Shown here: positions 8,814 through 17,413 of the stretch, in pieces
Position numbering within the stretch: the stretch's first letter is position 1
Layout: each line of letters starts with the position of its first letter
Source of the DNA: an uncultured Bacilli bacterium
GTDB lineage: Bacteria; Bacillota_I; Bacilli_A; RF39; UBA660
Direction: 5' to 3'
DNA length: 64,000 nucleotides
Assembly (NCBI GenBank): GCA_910588195.1
Contig: CAJUPN010000005.1
Location: 1-64,000, forward strand
The notes under the pieces: model-generated
Told to the model about the DNA's origin: nothing
Seen by the model: only the letters and a program-made list of their open reading frames with translations
The model's database searches: none
Made by a program: the position numbers and the translations under genes

Positions 8814-10082
8814 ATGGAAATAAAAGCAGAAGAGAAGTTAAAAGAGAAAATTTTAAATACGCTTGATCCTATTCTTTTAACGAAGCCATTTATTTGCCGA
8901 GGCAAGGATATGCTTTTTAAAAATTATTTACTAGAGGAAGTTTTTCCATATATAGATTTAATTTCTGAGACAGTTAGTTTAAAGGAAGGGTATGTACTTT
9001 CTTTAAAAGAGTTTTTAGAACAATCAGTGTTTTATACTTGTCAAAACAGATACAAGGGAGACTTTATTGATTTTGCTCAAGATGTTCTTATATCATTTGA
9101 TGATAAAAAGTATAAAGAAAAAAAGAAAAAAGAGGGAAAAAGATTTGGAGAAAATGATGAAATTTCTAGATTCTCTGAAAATGCTAAGAAATATCCTTTT
9201 TTTGAGAACGTAGAAGGACCTATCTATTATATTGTTATAGATAGGGGAGAAGTATCTTTTTATTATAAAGATTCTAAGTTTGATCTTGTTATGCATACTG
9301 ATAATGATATTAAAGAATTTTTATGGAAGATTAAAGAATTAGATTTTGATTTATTTAAAAAATTATATGAAATAAATCCTGTATTTAAAGATCGTATAGA
9401 TAAGTTTAAAGAGGATAAAGAATTTTATGAAGAAATATTAAAAGGTCTACGAACAATGAGTTCATTTGATTTGGCAATAGAAAACACAATTGAAGCAATA
9501 ACTGGTATTATTAATCAAGTGGAAAGTGATCCATTTTGTAGTGGAAAAGTTAAAACGGTTAAAAAAGATTTTGATTTAGATTCTATTCCTAAATTTGATA
9601 CTGATACTTGTTTAAAAACAGTTATTAGTAAATGTACTTCTTATTATTCAGAGTTTTTTAGTGATATTGATCAAGTTTTTATGGATAATAATATAAATGA
9701 AAAGGCTGATTATATAATTGATGAGATTTTGTTTAAGACAATTGATAAGTTATCTTATAATTATGTAAGTGGGATAGCAAATTCAGTTAATAATGATTTG
9801 GAATTGGATATAAATGAGACTTTCTTAAACGATGAATTAGATTCTATTATGGATTCTCTTAAAGTAAATTTAAAGAAATTATTTATTTATCCTTACCGTA
9901 ATAAGGAAGCAGATAGTAGTGAATCTTATATCAGTATTATATGTGAAGCTATTGAAAATCAAATATTATTTTATGAGCAACTAGTTAATTCAACGATTGA
10001 AAGAATGTTAGTAGCATATGGTTATGTGTTAAGAGGCTCTGAGGATGCTCAAAAAACAACAGAATTTAAACCCACTTTATAA
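8814..10082 (+). CDS. Unknown protein (422 residues)
   Basis: I do not recognise this protein. The ATG at 8814 is preferred to an in-frame TTG at 8760. A TATAAT box (8784-8789) lies between them and AGGGATGG sits just before the ATG. The product is highly charged (Lys, Glu, Asp), largely helical and soluble. It has a very Lys-rich stretch at about residues 100-115 (KKYKEKKKKEGKRFGENDE) and no signal or membrane segments. It lies between another unknown gene and pcrA and ends at a strong terminator. A structural or regulatory role is possible, but there is no direct evidence. Confidence 0.6.
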   Translation: MEIKAEEKLKEKILNTLDPILLTKPFICRGKDMLFKNYLLEEVFPYIDLISETVSLKEGYVLSLKEFLEQSVFYTCQNRYKGDFIDFAQDVLISFDDKKYKEKKKKEGKRFGENDEISRFSENAKKYPFFENVEGPIYYIVIDRGEVSFYYKDSKFDLVMHTDNDIKEFLWKIKELDFDLFKKLYEINPVFKDRIDKFKEDKEFYEEILKGLRTMSSFDLAIENTIEAITGIINQVESDPFCSGKVKTVKKDFDLDSIPKFDTDTCLKTVISKCTSYYSEFFSDIDQVFMDNNINEKADYIIDEILFKTIDKLSYNYVSGIANSVNNDLELDINETFLNDELDSIMDSLKVNLKKLFIYPYRNKEADSSESYISIICEAIENQILFYEQLVNSTIERMLVAYGYVLRGSEDAQKTTEFKPTL

Positions 10083-10085
10083 GCA

Positions 10086-10112
10086 AGAGAATATTTATTA
10101 TTCTCTTTTTTT
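10086..10112 (+). terminator. Rho-independent terminator
   Basis: AGAGAATA and TATTCTCT form an 8-bp stem with a 5-base loop, followed directly by a run of T. It ends the unknown-gene transcript just before the pcrA promoter. Confidence 0.85.
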
Positions 10113-10113
10113 A

Positions 10114-10143
10114 TTGTGCGAACATGTGTTTGTGTGTTATAAT
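10114..10143 (+). promoter_or_regulatory. Likely promoter of pcrA
   Basis: TTGTGC (10114-10119) and TATAAT (10138-10143) are 18 bases apart. They give a transcript that starts just before the ribosome binding site AAAGGA at about 10152. Confidence 0.5.
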
Positions 10144-10165
10144 TATAATGCAAAGGATGAATGTT

Positions 10166-12244
10166 ATGGATTATAAAAGTACTTTAAATAAACAACAATT
10201 GGAAGCCGTTAATCATATTGATGGCCCTTGTTTAGTGATGGCTGGAGCAGGATCAGGAAAAACAAAGGTTTTAACAAGCAGAATTATTAATTTGATAGAA
10301 AATGGAATTAGAGACACAAATATCTTAGCAATTACATTTACTAATAAAGCGGCAAGAGAAATGCGAGAACGTGTGAATAATTTATTTGGGGATGTTTATT
10401 CTTTTATTGGGACATTTCATTCATTTGGGTTAAAAGTTATCAGAGAGAATTATCGTGAATGTGGACTTGAGAGAAATTTTACAATAATAGATGGTGACGA
10501 TTCGTTGTCTATCATAAAAAAAATATTAAAAAACGATAATATTGATCCAAAAAAATTTAGTCCATATGCAATAAGAAATAAAATATCTTTGATAAAGAAT
10601 GAGTTATTGAGTGAAGCCGAAATGGATAGGGTATTTAATACTCCTTTCGATTCTTTATGTGTAGATATTTATCATAAATATCAAAAGAGATTAAAAGAGA
10701 GTAATGTTATAGATTTTGACGATTTGCTTGCTTTACCAGTTTTACTTTTTATGGATAGAGAAGATATTTTAGAAAGATATCAAGAACATTACCCTTATAT
10801 ATTAGTTGATGAATATCAAGATACAAATCCTGTTCAATATAAATTATGTAAATTATTAGCTTCTAAAATGCGTAATATATTCGTGGTTGGAGATATGAAT
10901 CAAAGTATATATGCTTTTAGACAAGCTGATTATAAAAATATTATTAATTTTGAAAATGATTATCCAGAATGTTTATCTATAAAGTTAGAAGAAAATTATC
11001 GAAGCACAAATAATATACTTAATGCTGCTAACTGTGTTATAAAGAATAATACACAAAGAAAGGATTTAAAACTTTGGAGTGAAAAAGGGGATGGAGTTAA
11101 GGTTAAATATATACGTAGTTATGATGAAAAGCATGAAGTTACTGTCGTTTTAAGTGAAATTGAAAAGCTTTTAAATTCGGGATATAAAAGAAGTGATATT
11201 GCAATTTTATATCGTACTAATGGACAAAGTCGTGTTTTTGAAGAGGGTCTTTTAAATAAAGGTATTCCTTGTAAAGTTGTTGGTGGATATTATTTCTATA
11301 ACAGAAAAGAGATTAAGGACTTAATTGCTTATTTAAGATTAATATATAATCCAGCTGATGGTGTTAGTTTGGCTCGTATTATTAATGTTCCAAAAAGAGG
11401 AATTGGTGATGCTGCAATTCGAAATCTTGAAAGCTTATCTTTGCAGAATGAGAATTCTATGTTTGACAATTTAAGCACAAAAAAAGAATTAGAATTTAAA
11501 AAAATAATTGAGGAATTAAGAGCTGATGCTGATAATTCTAGTTTAACAGACCTGATTGATAAAATTTTAGTTAAGTCAGGCATAAAAGAGGAACTTACTT
11601 GTGACATGAGTTTAGAAAATGAATTGAGATTAGAAAACTTAATGGAGTTTAAGTCAATTACTTCGCATTTTGAAGAAAGAGAAGGTAATGTTTCTTTAGG
11701 AGACTTTTTAGAAGAAATTAGTTTAATTGCAGATATGTCACAGCATAAAGAAGATGGAGAAGAGGTTACTCTTATGACAATTCATTCTGCTAAGGGATTG
11801 GAATTTACAGCTGTTTTCTTGGTAGGTATGGAAGAAGGAATTTTTCCTCATGCCAATTCTATTTTGGAAAGTGATGGACTTGAAGAGGAAAGAAGACTTT
11901 GTTATGTTGGTATAACTAGAGCTAAAGAAAAGCTATATTTAACTAATGCAAAAAGACGTATGCTTTATGGAAAAGACGCTATTAATCCTCCATCAAGATT
12001 TATTAAAGAAATTGATGATGAATTACTTGAACGTGGAGATTTAATTAAAGATGAAGAAAAAATTGAAATTAAGAGTATGTATATCAATGGTGGAAATGAT
12101 GATATTGTAATGGGAGATAAGATTGAACATGAATCTTTAGGTTTAGGTGTTGTAGTGCGAGTTGAGGGAGATTTAATTGATGTGGCTTTTAAAACAGGGA
12201 TAAAGAAACTTATGAAAAATCATAAGAGTATAAAGAAAATTTAA
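10166..12244 (+). CDS. pcrA: ATP-dependent DNA helicase PcrA/UvrD
   Basis: A 692-residue superfamily 1A helicase. The Walker A motif AGAGSGKT lies at about residues 26-33. Motif II is seen as VDEYQDTN (about 213-220), with QSIYAFRQAD (motif III), EENYRST (motif IV), TIHSAKGLEF (motif V) and VGITRAKEKL (motif VI). PcrA is the essential 3'-5' helicase of Gram-positives, used in excision repair, rolling-circle replication and clearing RecA or RNA polymerase from DNA. The C-terminal tail ends in the small Tudor-like module usual in PcrA ('GDKIEHESLGLGVVV', about 646-692). The start at 10166 is chosen because AAAGGA precedes it and the upstream ATG at 10124 would overlap the promoter. Confidence 0.95.
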   Translation: MDYKSTLNKQQLEAVNHIDGPCLVMAGAGSGKTKVLTSRIINLIENGIRDTNILAITFTNKAAREMRERVNNLFGDVYSFIGTFHSFGLKVIRENYRECGLERNFTIIDGDDSLSIIKKILKNDNIDPKKFSPYAIRNKISLIKNELLSEAEMDRVFNTPFDSLCVDIYHKYQKRLKESNVIDFDDLLALPVLLFMDREDILERYQEHYPYILVDEYQDTNPVQYKLCKLLASKMRNIFVVGDMNQSIYAFRQADYKNIINFENDYPECLSIKLEENYRSTNNILNAANCVIKNNTQRKDLKLWSEKGDGVKVKYIRSYDEKHEVTVVLSEIEKLLNSGYKRSDIAILYRTNGQSRVFEEGLLNKGIPCKVVGGYYFYNRKEIKDLIAYLRLIYNPADGVSLARIINVPKRGIGDAAIRNLESLSLQNENSMFDNLSTKKELEFKKIIEELRADADNSSLTDLIDKILVKSGIKEELTCDMSLENELRLENLMEFKSITSHFEEREGNVSLGDFLEEISLIADMSQHKEDGEEVTLMTIHSAKGLEFTAVFLVGMEEGIFPHANSILESDGLEEERRLCYVGITRAKEKLYLTNAKRRMLYGKDAINPPSRFIKEIDDELLERGDLIKDEEKIEIKSMYINGGNDDIVMGDKIEHESLGLGVVVRVEGDLIDVAFKTGIKKLMKNHKSIKKI

Positions 12245-12257
12245 AATAGTTATTTTT

Positions 12258-12288
12258 AAATGAGATTATTATTTTCTCATTTTTTTTC
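12258..12288 (+). terminator. Rho-independent terminator after pcrA
   Basis: AATGAGA (12259-12265) pairs with TCTCATT (12275-12281), followed by a T-run. Confidence 0.75.
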
Positions 12289-12331
12289 TTATTTAAAGGT
12301 GTTATAATTTTATTAAATAAAAGGAGAGTTT

Positions 12332-13228
12332 ATGGAAAATAAAGCATTAGTTATACTAGCTGCTGGTATGGGTAGCAGATTTGGAGGAATGAAACAAATT
12401 GAACCAGTTGGTCCAAATGGCGAGTTTATAATTGATTATTCAATTTATTCAGCTATTCGTTATGGCTTTAATAAGGTAATATTTGTTATCAAAGAAGAAA
12501 ATTATGAAGTATTTAAAGAGACAATTGGTAGTCGTATAGAAAGTAAAATACAAGTAGAATATGCTTTTCAAAAATTAGAGGATATTCCAGAAGGTTTTGT
12601 TGTTCCAGAAGATAGAAAAAAGCCTTGGGGAACAGCTCATGCAGTATATGCTGCTAGAGAATATATTGATGGGAAATTTGCTGTAATAACTGCAGATGAC
12701 TTTTATGGTGATGATGCGTTTAAAATGTTATCAGAACATTTAAGTTCATCAGACAATTACGTAATCCCTGGTTATAAAATTGGTGATACATTAAGTGAGA
12801 ATGGTTCTGTAAAAAGAGGTGTAATCATTCATGAAAATGGTAAGGTTAAAACCATTATTGAAAGTTCTTGTATTAAAGATGGAGATAAAGTAAAATGTAC
12901 TCCATTAGATGAAAATCAAGAAGAGTTCTATGTAGAATTTAATCATCCTGTTTCAATGTTAATGAATGGGTTTACTAAAGATATTCTTAATACAATTGGT
13001 AATGATATGTATGATGCATTTAAAAATAATCAAGATAAATTATTAGATTATGAGATGCTTTTACCAGATATTATGGATAAAGATATTGAGAATGGTAAAG
13101 CTATTGATGTTGTTAATACTACTGCTCATTGGATGGGAATGACTTATAAAGAAGATAAAGAAGCTTTGCAAACATTTATCTTAAAAGAAATAGAATTGGG
13201 AGTTTATCCAAATAATTTGTGGAATTAA
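12332..13228 (+). CDS. Sugar-phosphate nucleotidyltransferase
   Basis: A 298-residue member of the NDP-sugar pyrophosphorylase family. The N-terminal signature LAAGMGSRFGGMKQ (residues about 9-22) binds the nucleotide triphosphate. A later Asp pair (TADDFYGDDAF, about 121-131) would bind the metal. These enzymes join a nucleoside triphosphate to a sugar phosphate, giving activated sugars for envelope polymers. The length is normal for glucose-1-phosphate-type members, but the sugar and base cannot be assigned. AAAGGAGAG precedes the ATG. The lipoprotein gene follows after 11 bases, so the two may be co-transcribed. Confidence 0.8.
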   Translation: MENKALVILAAGMGSRFGGMKQIEPVGPNGEFIIDYSIYSAIRYGFNKVIFVIKEENYEVFKETIGSRIESKIQVEYAFQKLEDIPEGFVVPEDRKKPWGTAHAVYAAREYIDGKFAVITADDFYGDDAFKMLSEHLSSSDNYVIPGYKIGDTLSENGSVKRGVIIHENGKVKTIIESSCIKDGDKVKCTPLDENQEEFYVEFNHPVSMLMNGFTKDILNTIGNDMYDAFKNNQDKLLDYEMLLPDIMDKDIENGKAIDVVNTTAHWMGMTYKEDKEALQTFILKEIELGVYPNNLWN

Positions 13229-13239
13229 AATAAGTTTTT

Positions 13240-13647
13240 ATGAAGAAGTTAATTATATTTTTAGTTTCAATTATATTTATTTGTGGTTGTACATCAGAGC
13301 TTTCTAATTATGAAGAAACAACTACTGAAACAATAACAACTAAAGAAGTTTATACAACAACTGTAAGTACAACAGAGATTCCTACAGAAGCGACTACAGA
13401 AATTGTTACTACAAAACCTACAACAACTACAAAAGCAACGACAGTAAAACCTATAACTACTAAAAGGGCAACAACGACAACAACATCTAAGAAGGTTGTT
13501 AATCAAGGAAGAAAGATTTATCGTACTCCAACAGGAAAGAAGTATCATTATGATAATAATTGTAATGGTGGTACTTATTATGAGACAACTTTAGAGGAAG
13601 CAATTAATTCTCATCTTGAGCCTTGTAAAAAGTGTGTTTTAAAGTGA
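13240..13647 (+). CDS. Thr-rich lipoprotein with C-terminal Cys/His module
   Basis: A 135-residue secreted lipoprotein. A signal peptide ends in the lipobox IFICGC (Cys about 17), so it should be anchored on the outer face of the membrane. Residues about 22-85 are almost pure Thr with Lys, Glu and Val, a flexible wall-spanning linker. The last 45 residues carry a small module (YHYDNNCNGG...PCKKC). Its spaced His and Cys are typical of secreted Firmicutes proteins, where the module may bind metal. The function is not known. It sits directly after the nucleotidyltransferase gene and before a strong terminator. Confidence 0.7.
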   Translation: MKKLIIFLVSIIFICGCTSELSNYEETTTETITTKEVYTTTVSTTEIPTEATTEIVTTKPTTTTKATTVKPITTKRATTTTTSKKVVNQGRKIYRTPTGKKYHYDNNCNGGTYYETTLEEAINSHLEPCKKCVLK

Positions 13648-13651
13648 TTAA

Positions 13652-13677
13652 GACAAGATAATTTATCTTGTTTTTTT
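13652..13677 (+). terminator. Rho-independent terminator
   Basis: ACAAGATAA and TTATCTTGT form a perfect 9-bp stem with a 1-3 base loop, followed by seven T. Confidence 0.88.
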
Positions 13678-13733
13678 AGTCTTTATAGTGTGTAGAAGTG
13701 AAATATTTGGTATAATAATAATAGGTGATATGT

Positions 13734-15716
13734 ATGGATAGATATAATGAACTAGTAGAATTAATTACAAAGGCAAACTATGAATATCATATATTAGATA
13801 ATCCAGTTACATTGACAGATGCTGAGTATGATAATTACTTAAGAGAATTGTATAAAATTGAGGAAGAACATCCTGATTGGATTAGAGAAGATTCGCCAAC
13901 TAAAAAAATTGGTGGAGTTGTGTTAGACAAGTTTATTAAAGTTACTCATAATATACCAATGATGAGTTTAGCTGATGTTTTTAATGAAGATGAAATTAGC
14001 GAGTTTGATAATCGTATAAAAAAAGAAGGAATAGATCCCAAGTATGTTTGTGAACTTAAAATTGATGGTTTATCGGTTTCACTAAAGTATGAGAAGGGAA
14101 TCTTAATATCTGGTGCTACAAGAGGAGATGGAGTAACAGGTGAAGATATAACTCATAATGTTAAGACGATAAAACAAGTTCCATTAAAATTAAATAAGCC
14201 AGTTGATATTGAAGTCCGTGGAGAAATATACATGAGTAAAAAAACTCTTGAATTATTAAATAAAGAAAGAGAAGAAAATGGTGAACCTTTATTAAAGAAT
14301 TGTCGAAATGCAGCAGCAGGATCAGTGAGACAATTAGATTCTAGCGTGGCAGCAAAAAGAAATTTAGAAGTATGGATTTATCATTTACCAGATCCAGAAG
14401 ATTATGGAATAAAAACACATCATGAAGCTTTAGAATTTATGGCTGAATTAGGATTTAGAACTAATCCAAACAATAGATTAGTTAATTCTATAGATGAAGT
14501 AATGGAATTTATTCAGGAAAAGAATGATGCTCGTAAAGAACTACCATATGATATTGATGGAGTAGTTATAAAACTAGATGATTTACATGATCATGAGATA
14601 ATGGGAAATACAATTCGTTATCCTAAGTGGGCTTGTGCTTATAAGTTTCCTGCTGAGGTGGTTCAAACCAAATTAAATGATATAAAATTCACAGTTGGTC
14701 GAACTGGGCAAGTAACTCCTAATGCCATACTTGAACCTGTTATGGTAATGGGCTCTTTGATAAGTAAAGCAACACTTCATAATGAAGAATATTGTGTTAC
14801 CAAAGATATTAGAATTGGTGATATAGTTCGTATAATAAAAGCGGGTGATGTTATTCCGAGAGTGGAAAGCGTAGTAATGGATATGCGACCAGCAAATACA
14901 AAGCCTTTTGAATTTATTAAAGAATGTCCAATATGTGGTAGTACTTTAGTAAAAAAAGATGCTGCTTATTATTGTGAGAATGATGATTGCTCTAAAAAAG
15001 ATATTGAAGGATTAATTCATTTTGTTTCTAGAGATACTATGAATATTGAAGGATTTGGAGATGCAACTTTAGAAGATTTTTATAATCTTGGATATATAAA
15101 AAGAATAAGTGATATTTATCATTTGAATAAGTATATTGATGAACTTAAGTTAATTGAAGGATTTGGAGAAAAGTCTATAAAAAACTTAACTGATGCAATA
15201 GAAAATAGTAAAAGTAATTCATTAGAAAAATTGTTATTTGCTTTAGGTATTAGATATGTCGGAAAGAAAACAGCAAAGATTTTAGCAAAAGAATTTAAGA
15301 ATATAGATAATCTTATTGCAGCCGATTTTGATTCTTTGAATAGAATTCGTGATATAGGAGATGTAATAGCTAAAAGTGTTGTTGATTATTTTAATTCGGA
15401 AGAAAATTTGGAATTGATTCAAGAACTAAAAAATTTGGGATTAAATATGGATTATTTAGGGACTGAAACTGAAGAAGAGACGGCTTTTTCTGGTAAGACT
15501 TTTGTTTTAACTGGAACACTTGATTCTATCACAAGAGATGTTGCTAAAGAAAAAATTGAAGCATTAGGTGGAAACTGTGCAGGATCAGTTTCTAAAAAAA
15601 CGAATGTTGTAATTGCTGGACATGATGCGGGTTCAAAATTAACTAAAGCAGAAGAATTGGGAATAGATATTTGGAATGAAGAAGAATTTTTGGAAGTTTT
15701 AAATAGTTATTTGTAA
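13734..15716 (+). CDS. ligA: NAD+-dependent DNA ligase LigA
   Basis: A 660-residue bacterial replicative DNA ligase. It seals nicks after Okazaki fragment processing and repair, using NAD+. The adenylation site is CELKIDGLS with the nucleophile Lys109. Next come the OB fold, a four-Cys zinc finger (CPICG...YYCENDDC, about residues 399-422), helix-hairpin-helix repeats (about 450-575) and a C-terminal BRCT domain (about 585-660, beginning FSGKTFVLTG). Full length and all domains are present. The ATG at 13734 is favoured over the GTG at 13725 because AGGTGAT then works as its ribosome binding site. Confidence 0.96.
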   Translation: MDRYNELVELITKANYEYHILDNPVTLTDAEYDNYLRELYKIEEEHPDWIREDSPTKKIGGVVLDKFIKVTHNIPMMSLADVFNEDEISEFDNRIKKEGIDPKYVCELKIDGLSVSLKYEKGILISGATRGDGVTGEDITHNVKTIKQVPLKLNKPVDIEVRGEIYMSKKTLELLNKEREENGEPLLKNCRNAAAGSVRQLDSSVAAKRNLEVWIYHLPDPEDYGIKTHHEALEFMAELGFRTNPNNRLVNSIDEVMEFIQEKNDARKELPYDIDGVVIKLDDLHDHEIMGNTIRYPKWACAYKFPAEVVQTKLNDIKFTVGRTGQVTPNAILEPVMVMGSLISKATLHNEEYCVTKDIRIGDIVRIIKAGDVIPRVESVVMDMRPANTKPFEFIKECPICGSTLVKKDAAYYCENDDCSKKDIEGLIHFVSRDTMNIEGFGDATLEDFYNLGYIKRISDIYHLNKYIDELKLIEGFGEKSIKNLTDAIENSKSNSLEKLLFALGIRYVGKKTAKILAKEFKNIDNLIAADFDSLNRIRDIGDVIAKSVVDYFNSEENLELIQELKNLGLNMDYLGTETEEETAFSGKTFVLTGTLDSITRDVAKEKIEALGGNCAGSVSKKTNVVIAGHDAGSKLTKAEELGIDIWNEEEFLEVLNSYL

Positions 15717-15717
15717 G

Positions 15718-15776
15718 GATAAAATAAGTGAGATTGTGCTATTAAGTTACTATAATCTTTTTATTTTATCTTTTTT
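15718..15776 (+). terminator. Large nested terminator after ligA
   Basis: GATAAAATAA (15718-15727) pairs with TTATTTTATC (15761-15770). An inner AGATT/AATCT stem (15731-15735 with 15754-15758) is nested within it. A run of T follows. Confidence 0.75.
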
Positions 15777-15813
15777 ATGCTATTATATGTTTGTTTAATT
15801 TTATGGAGAATTT

Positions 15814-16839
15814 ATGGGAAAAATAAATGAAATAGTAAGTAATTTTATTGCTATTAATGATTTGGCTAATAATGAGGATATACTAGCAATTCTTTTATAT
15901 GGCAGTTATGCTTATGAGACAAATACGAGTAATAGTGATGTAGATCTTTTATTAATTATTAGTGGTAAAAACAATTATCGTATATCTAAAATGTTTGAGG
16001 GTATTAATTTTGATATTCATGCTCTATCTATTCCTGAAATGGAAAGAAATATTGTTTATGAAAAAGCAAATGGCAATCAATTTATTTCATCGGTTTTAAA
16101 AAATAGTCTAATATTTGAAAATAAGTATAATACTTTGGAATATTTAAAATGTATATCAGATGTTTCTTTAAGAGGATGTACTAGGGTTATTAATTCAGAA
16201 TTTTTAAATCTTGCCATATCAGCTGTTAAGGATTTTTTGGAGTGCGAAGACAATGATGATTTTAAATATTATGTTGCATTAGATTTATTAAGAAATGTTA
16301 TTCATGTTAAATTAAATGCTTCATTTATTCCAGAAACAAAAGTTTATAAGTTGTATTCAGATAATAAATATGCTCGTGAAAAGTATTTAGTGAAACTTCC
16401 TAATAAGGAATTTATTGATTTATATATGGATGCATTAAAAATGAAAAAAGCTGATGATAGAAAATCTCTAATTAAAAAGATGCTTGAGTATTTAGGTAAT
16501 ATAAAAGTAGACGAAGATGCAGTTGTTAATGATAAGTTTTATGATGATGATGCAATAAAAAAAATATTGGTTACTTTAAATCATTTAGTAATAACGACTG
16601 AAGATAATATAATGAATTCTACTCCTTATGCTGATGCACTGTATTTTTTAACATTAAATAAAATTATGAATACGATAAAATGTGCTTTTGGAAGTGTACC
16701 TGAATTAGGAGAAGAAATATTTAAAAGAGCTTTAAATGAAAAGGATGAAAATGGTCGAATTCAAGTAATTGAAGAGTTATTTCATGTCGTTGATTGTAAA
16801 TATAAAATTGATTATGACGACTTTGTTCTTAAGCTATAG
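15814..16839 (+). CDS. MNT-type nucleotidyltransferase domain protein
   Basis: A 341-residue protein. Its N-terminal domain carries the polymerase-beta type motif YGSYAYETNTSNSDVDLLLI (residues 29-48), with the Gly-Ser pair and the two metal-binding acids Asp42 and Asp44. Such domains transfer nucleotides to small molecules, RNA or proteins; examples are aminoglycoside nucleotidyltransferases and MNT antitoxins. The remaining ~250 residues are helical and not recognised. It stands alone between ligA and a small membrane protein and has no HEPN-type toxin beside it, so a toxin-antitoxin role is not supported. The substrate is unknown. Confidence 0.7.
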   Translation: MGKINEIVSNFIAINDLANNEDILAILLYGSYAYETNTSNSDVDLLLIISGKNNYRISKMFEGINFDIHALSIPEMERNIVYEKANGNQFISSVLKNSLIFENKYNTLEYLKCISDVSLRGCTRVINSEFLNLAISAVKDFLECEDNDDFKYYVALDLLRNVIHVKLNASFIPETKVYKLYSDNKYAREKYLVKLPNKEFIDLYMDALKMKKADDRKSLIKKMLEYLGNIKVDEDAVVNDKFYDDDAIKKILVTLNHLVITTEDNIMNSTPYADALYFLTLNKIMNTIKCAFGSVPELGEEIFKRALNEKDENGRIQVIEELFHVVDCKYKIDYDDFVLKL

Positions 16840-16909
16840 AATTATAAATATAAATTGATAAATATAATATAATGTAGTATAATTATGTTACAATTTGAGG
16901 TGAATATAT

Positions 16910-17404
16910 ATGTTCAAAAAACTTAAAAAATTTTATAGAAATAATAGAATTTATTGTATTTTAATGATTATTTCTGTGATTTGTATAATGGTTATGGGAG
17001 TTTCTGTTATTGTGTATTTTTATAATCAATTGACGACAAATTCTTATGGTAGTAGATTAGAAAATATTGATAGATACGATTTAGGAAATTCTTTAAATGA
17101 TTTAGAAAACTTTTATAAGGATCAAACTGGAGTTGAAAATGTTTCTGTTAGACTTCAAGGAAAAATAATTTATGTAGATGTTAAAGTAGTGGAAACAATG
17201 AATAATGAACAAATTCAAAGTCTTGCTACTTCAAGTTTAGATAAAATTTCAGAAGAAAATAGAGGATTTTATGATATACAGTATATTTTTGCAAGAAATA
17301 ATTTAAATCCTTATATGGGAGCAAAAAATTCTGGTAATACTGTTATTGTATGGACAAATTATACTTACGACACCGAGAGTACGACAACTGGAACTAAGAA
17401 ATAG
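16910..17404 (+). CDS. Unknown single-span membrane protein
   Basis: A 164-residue protein with a basic N-terminus (KKLKKFYRNNR), one transmembrane segment (about residues 14-40) and a predicted extracellular domain of about 120 residues with mixed alpha/beta character. The C-terminus ends in a short Thr-rich tail. The gene is preceded by TTTGAGGTG at a good distance from the ATG. It ends just before the sensor-like GGDEF gene, whose ribosome binding site overlaps its stop codon, so the two are almost certainly co-transcribed and may work together at the membrane. The family is not recognised. Confidence 0.65.
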   Translation: MFKKLKKFYRNNRIYCILMIISVICIMVMGVSVIVYFYNQLTTNSYGSRLENIDRYDLGNSLNDLENFYKDQTGVENVSVRLQGKIIYVDVKVVETMNNEQIQSLATSSLDKISEENRGFYDIQYIFARNNLNPYMGAKNSGNTVIVWTNYTYDTESTTTGTKK

Positions 17405-17413
17405 GTGGAATTC

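Noticed and set aside
13294..13548. Minus-strand frame rich in Cys, Ser and Phe
   Set aside because: It is the complement of the Thr-rich stalk of the lipoprotein gene; the composition is a mirror of ACA/ACT repeats.
15814..16839. MNT-HEPN toxin-antitoxin pair
   Set aside because: The nucleotidyltransferase motif is present, but no HEPN-type partner gene is adjacent and the protein is longer than MNT antitoxins.
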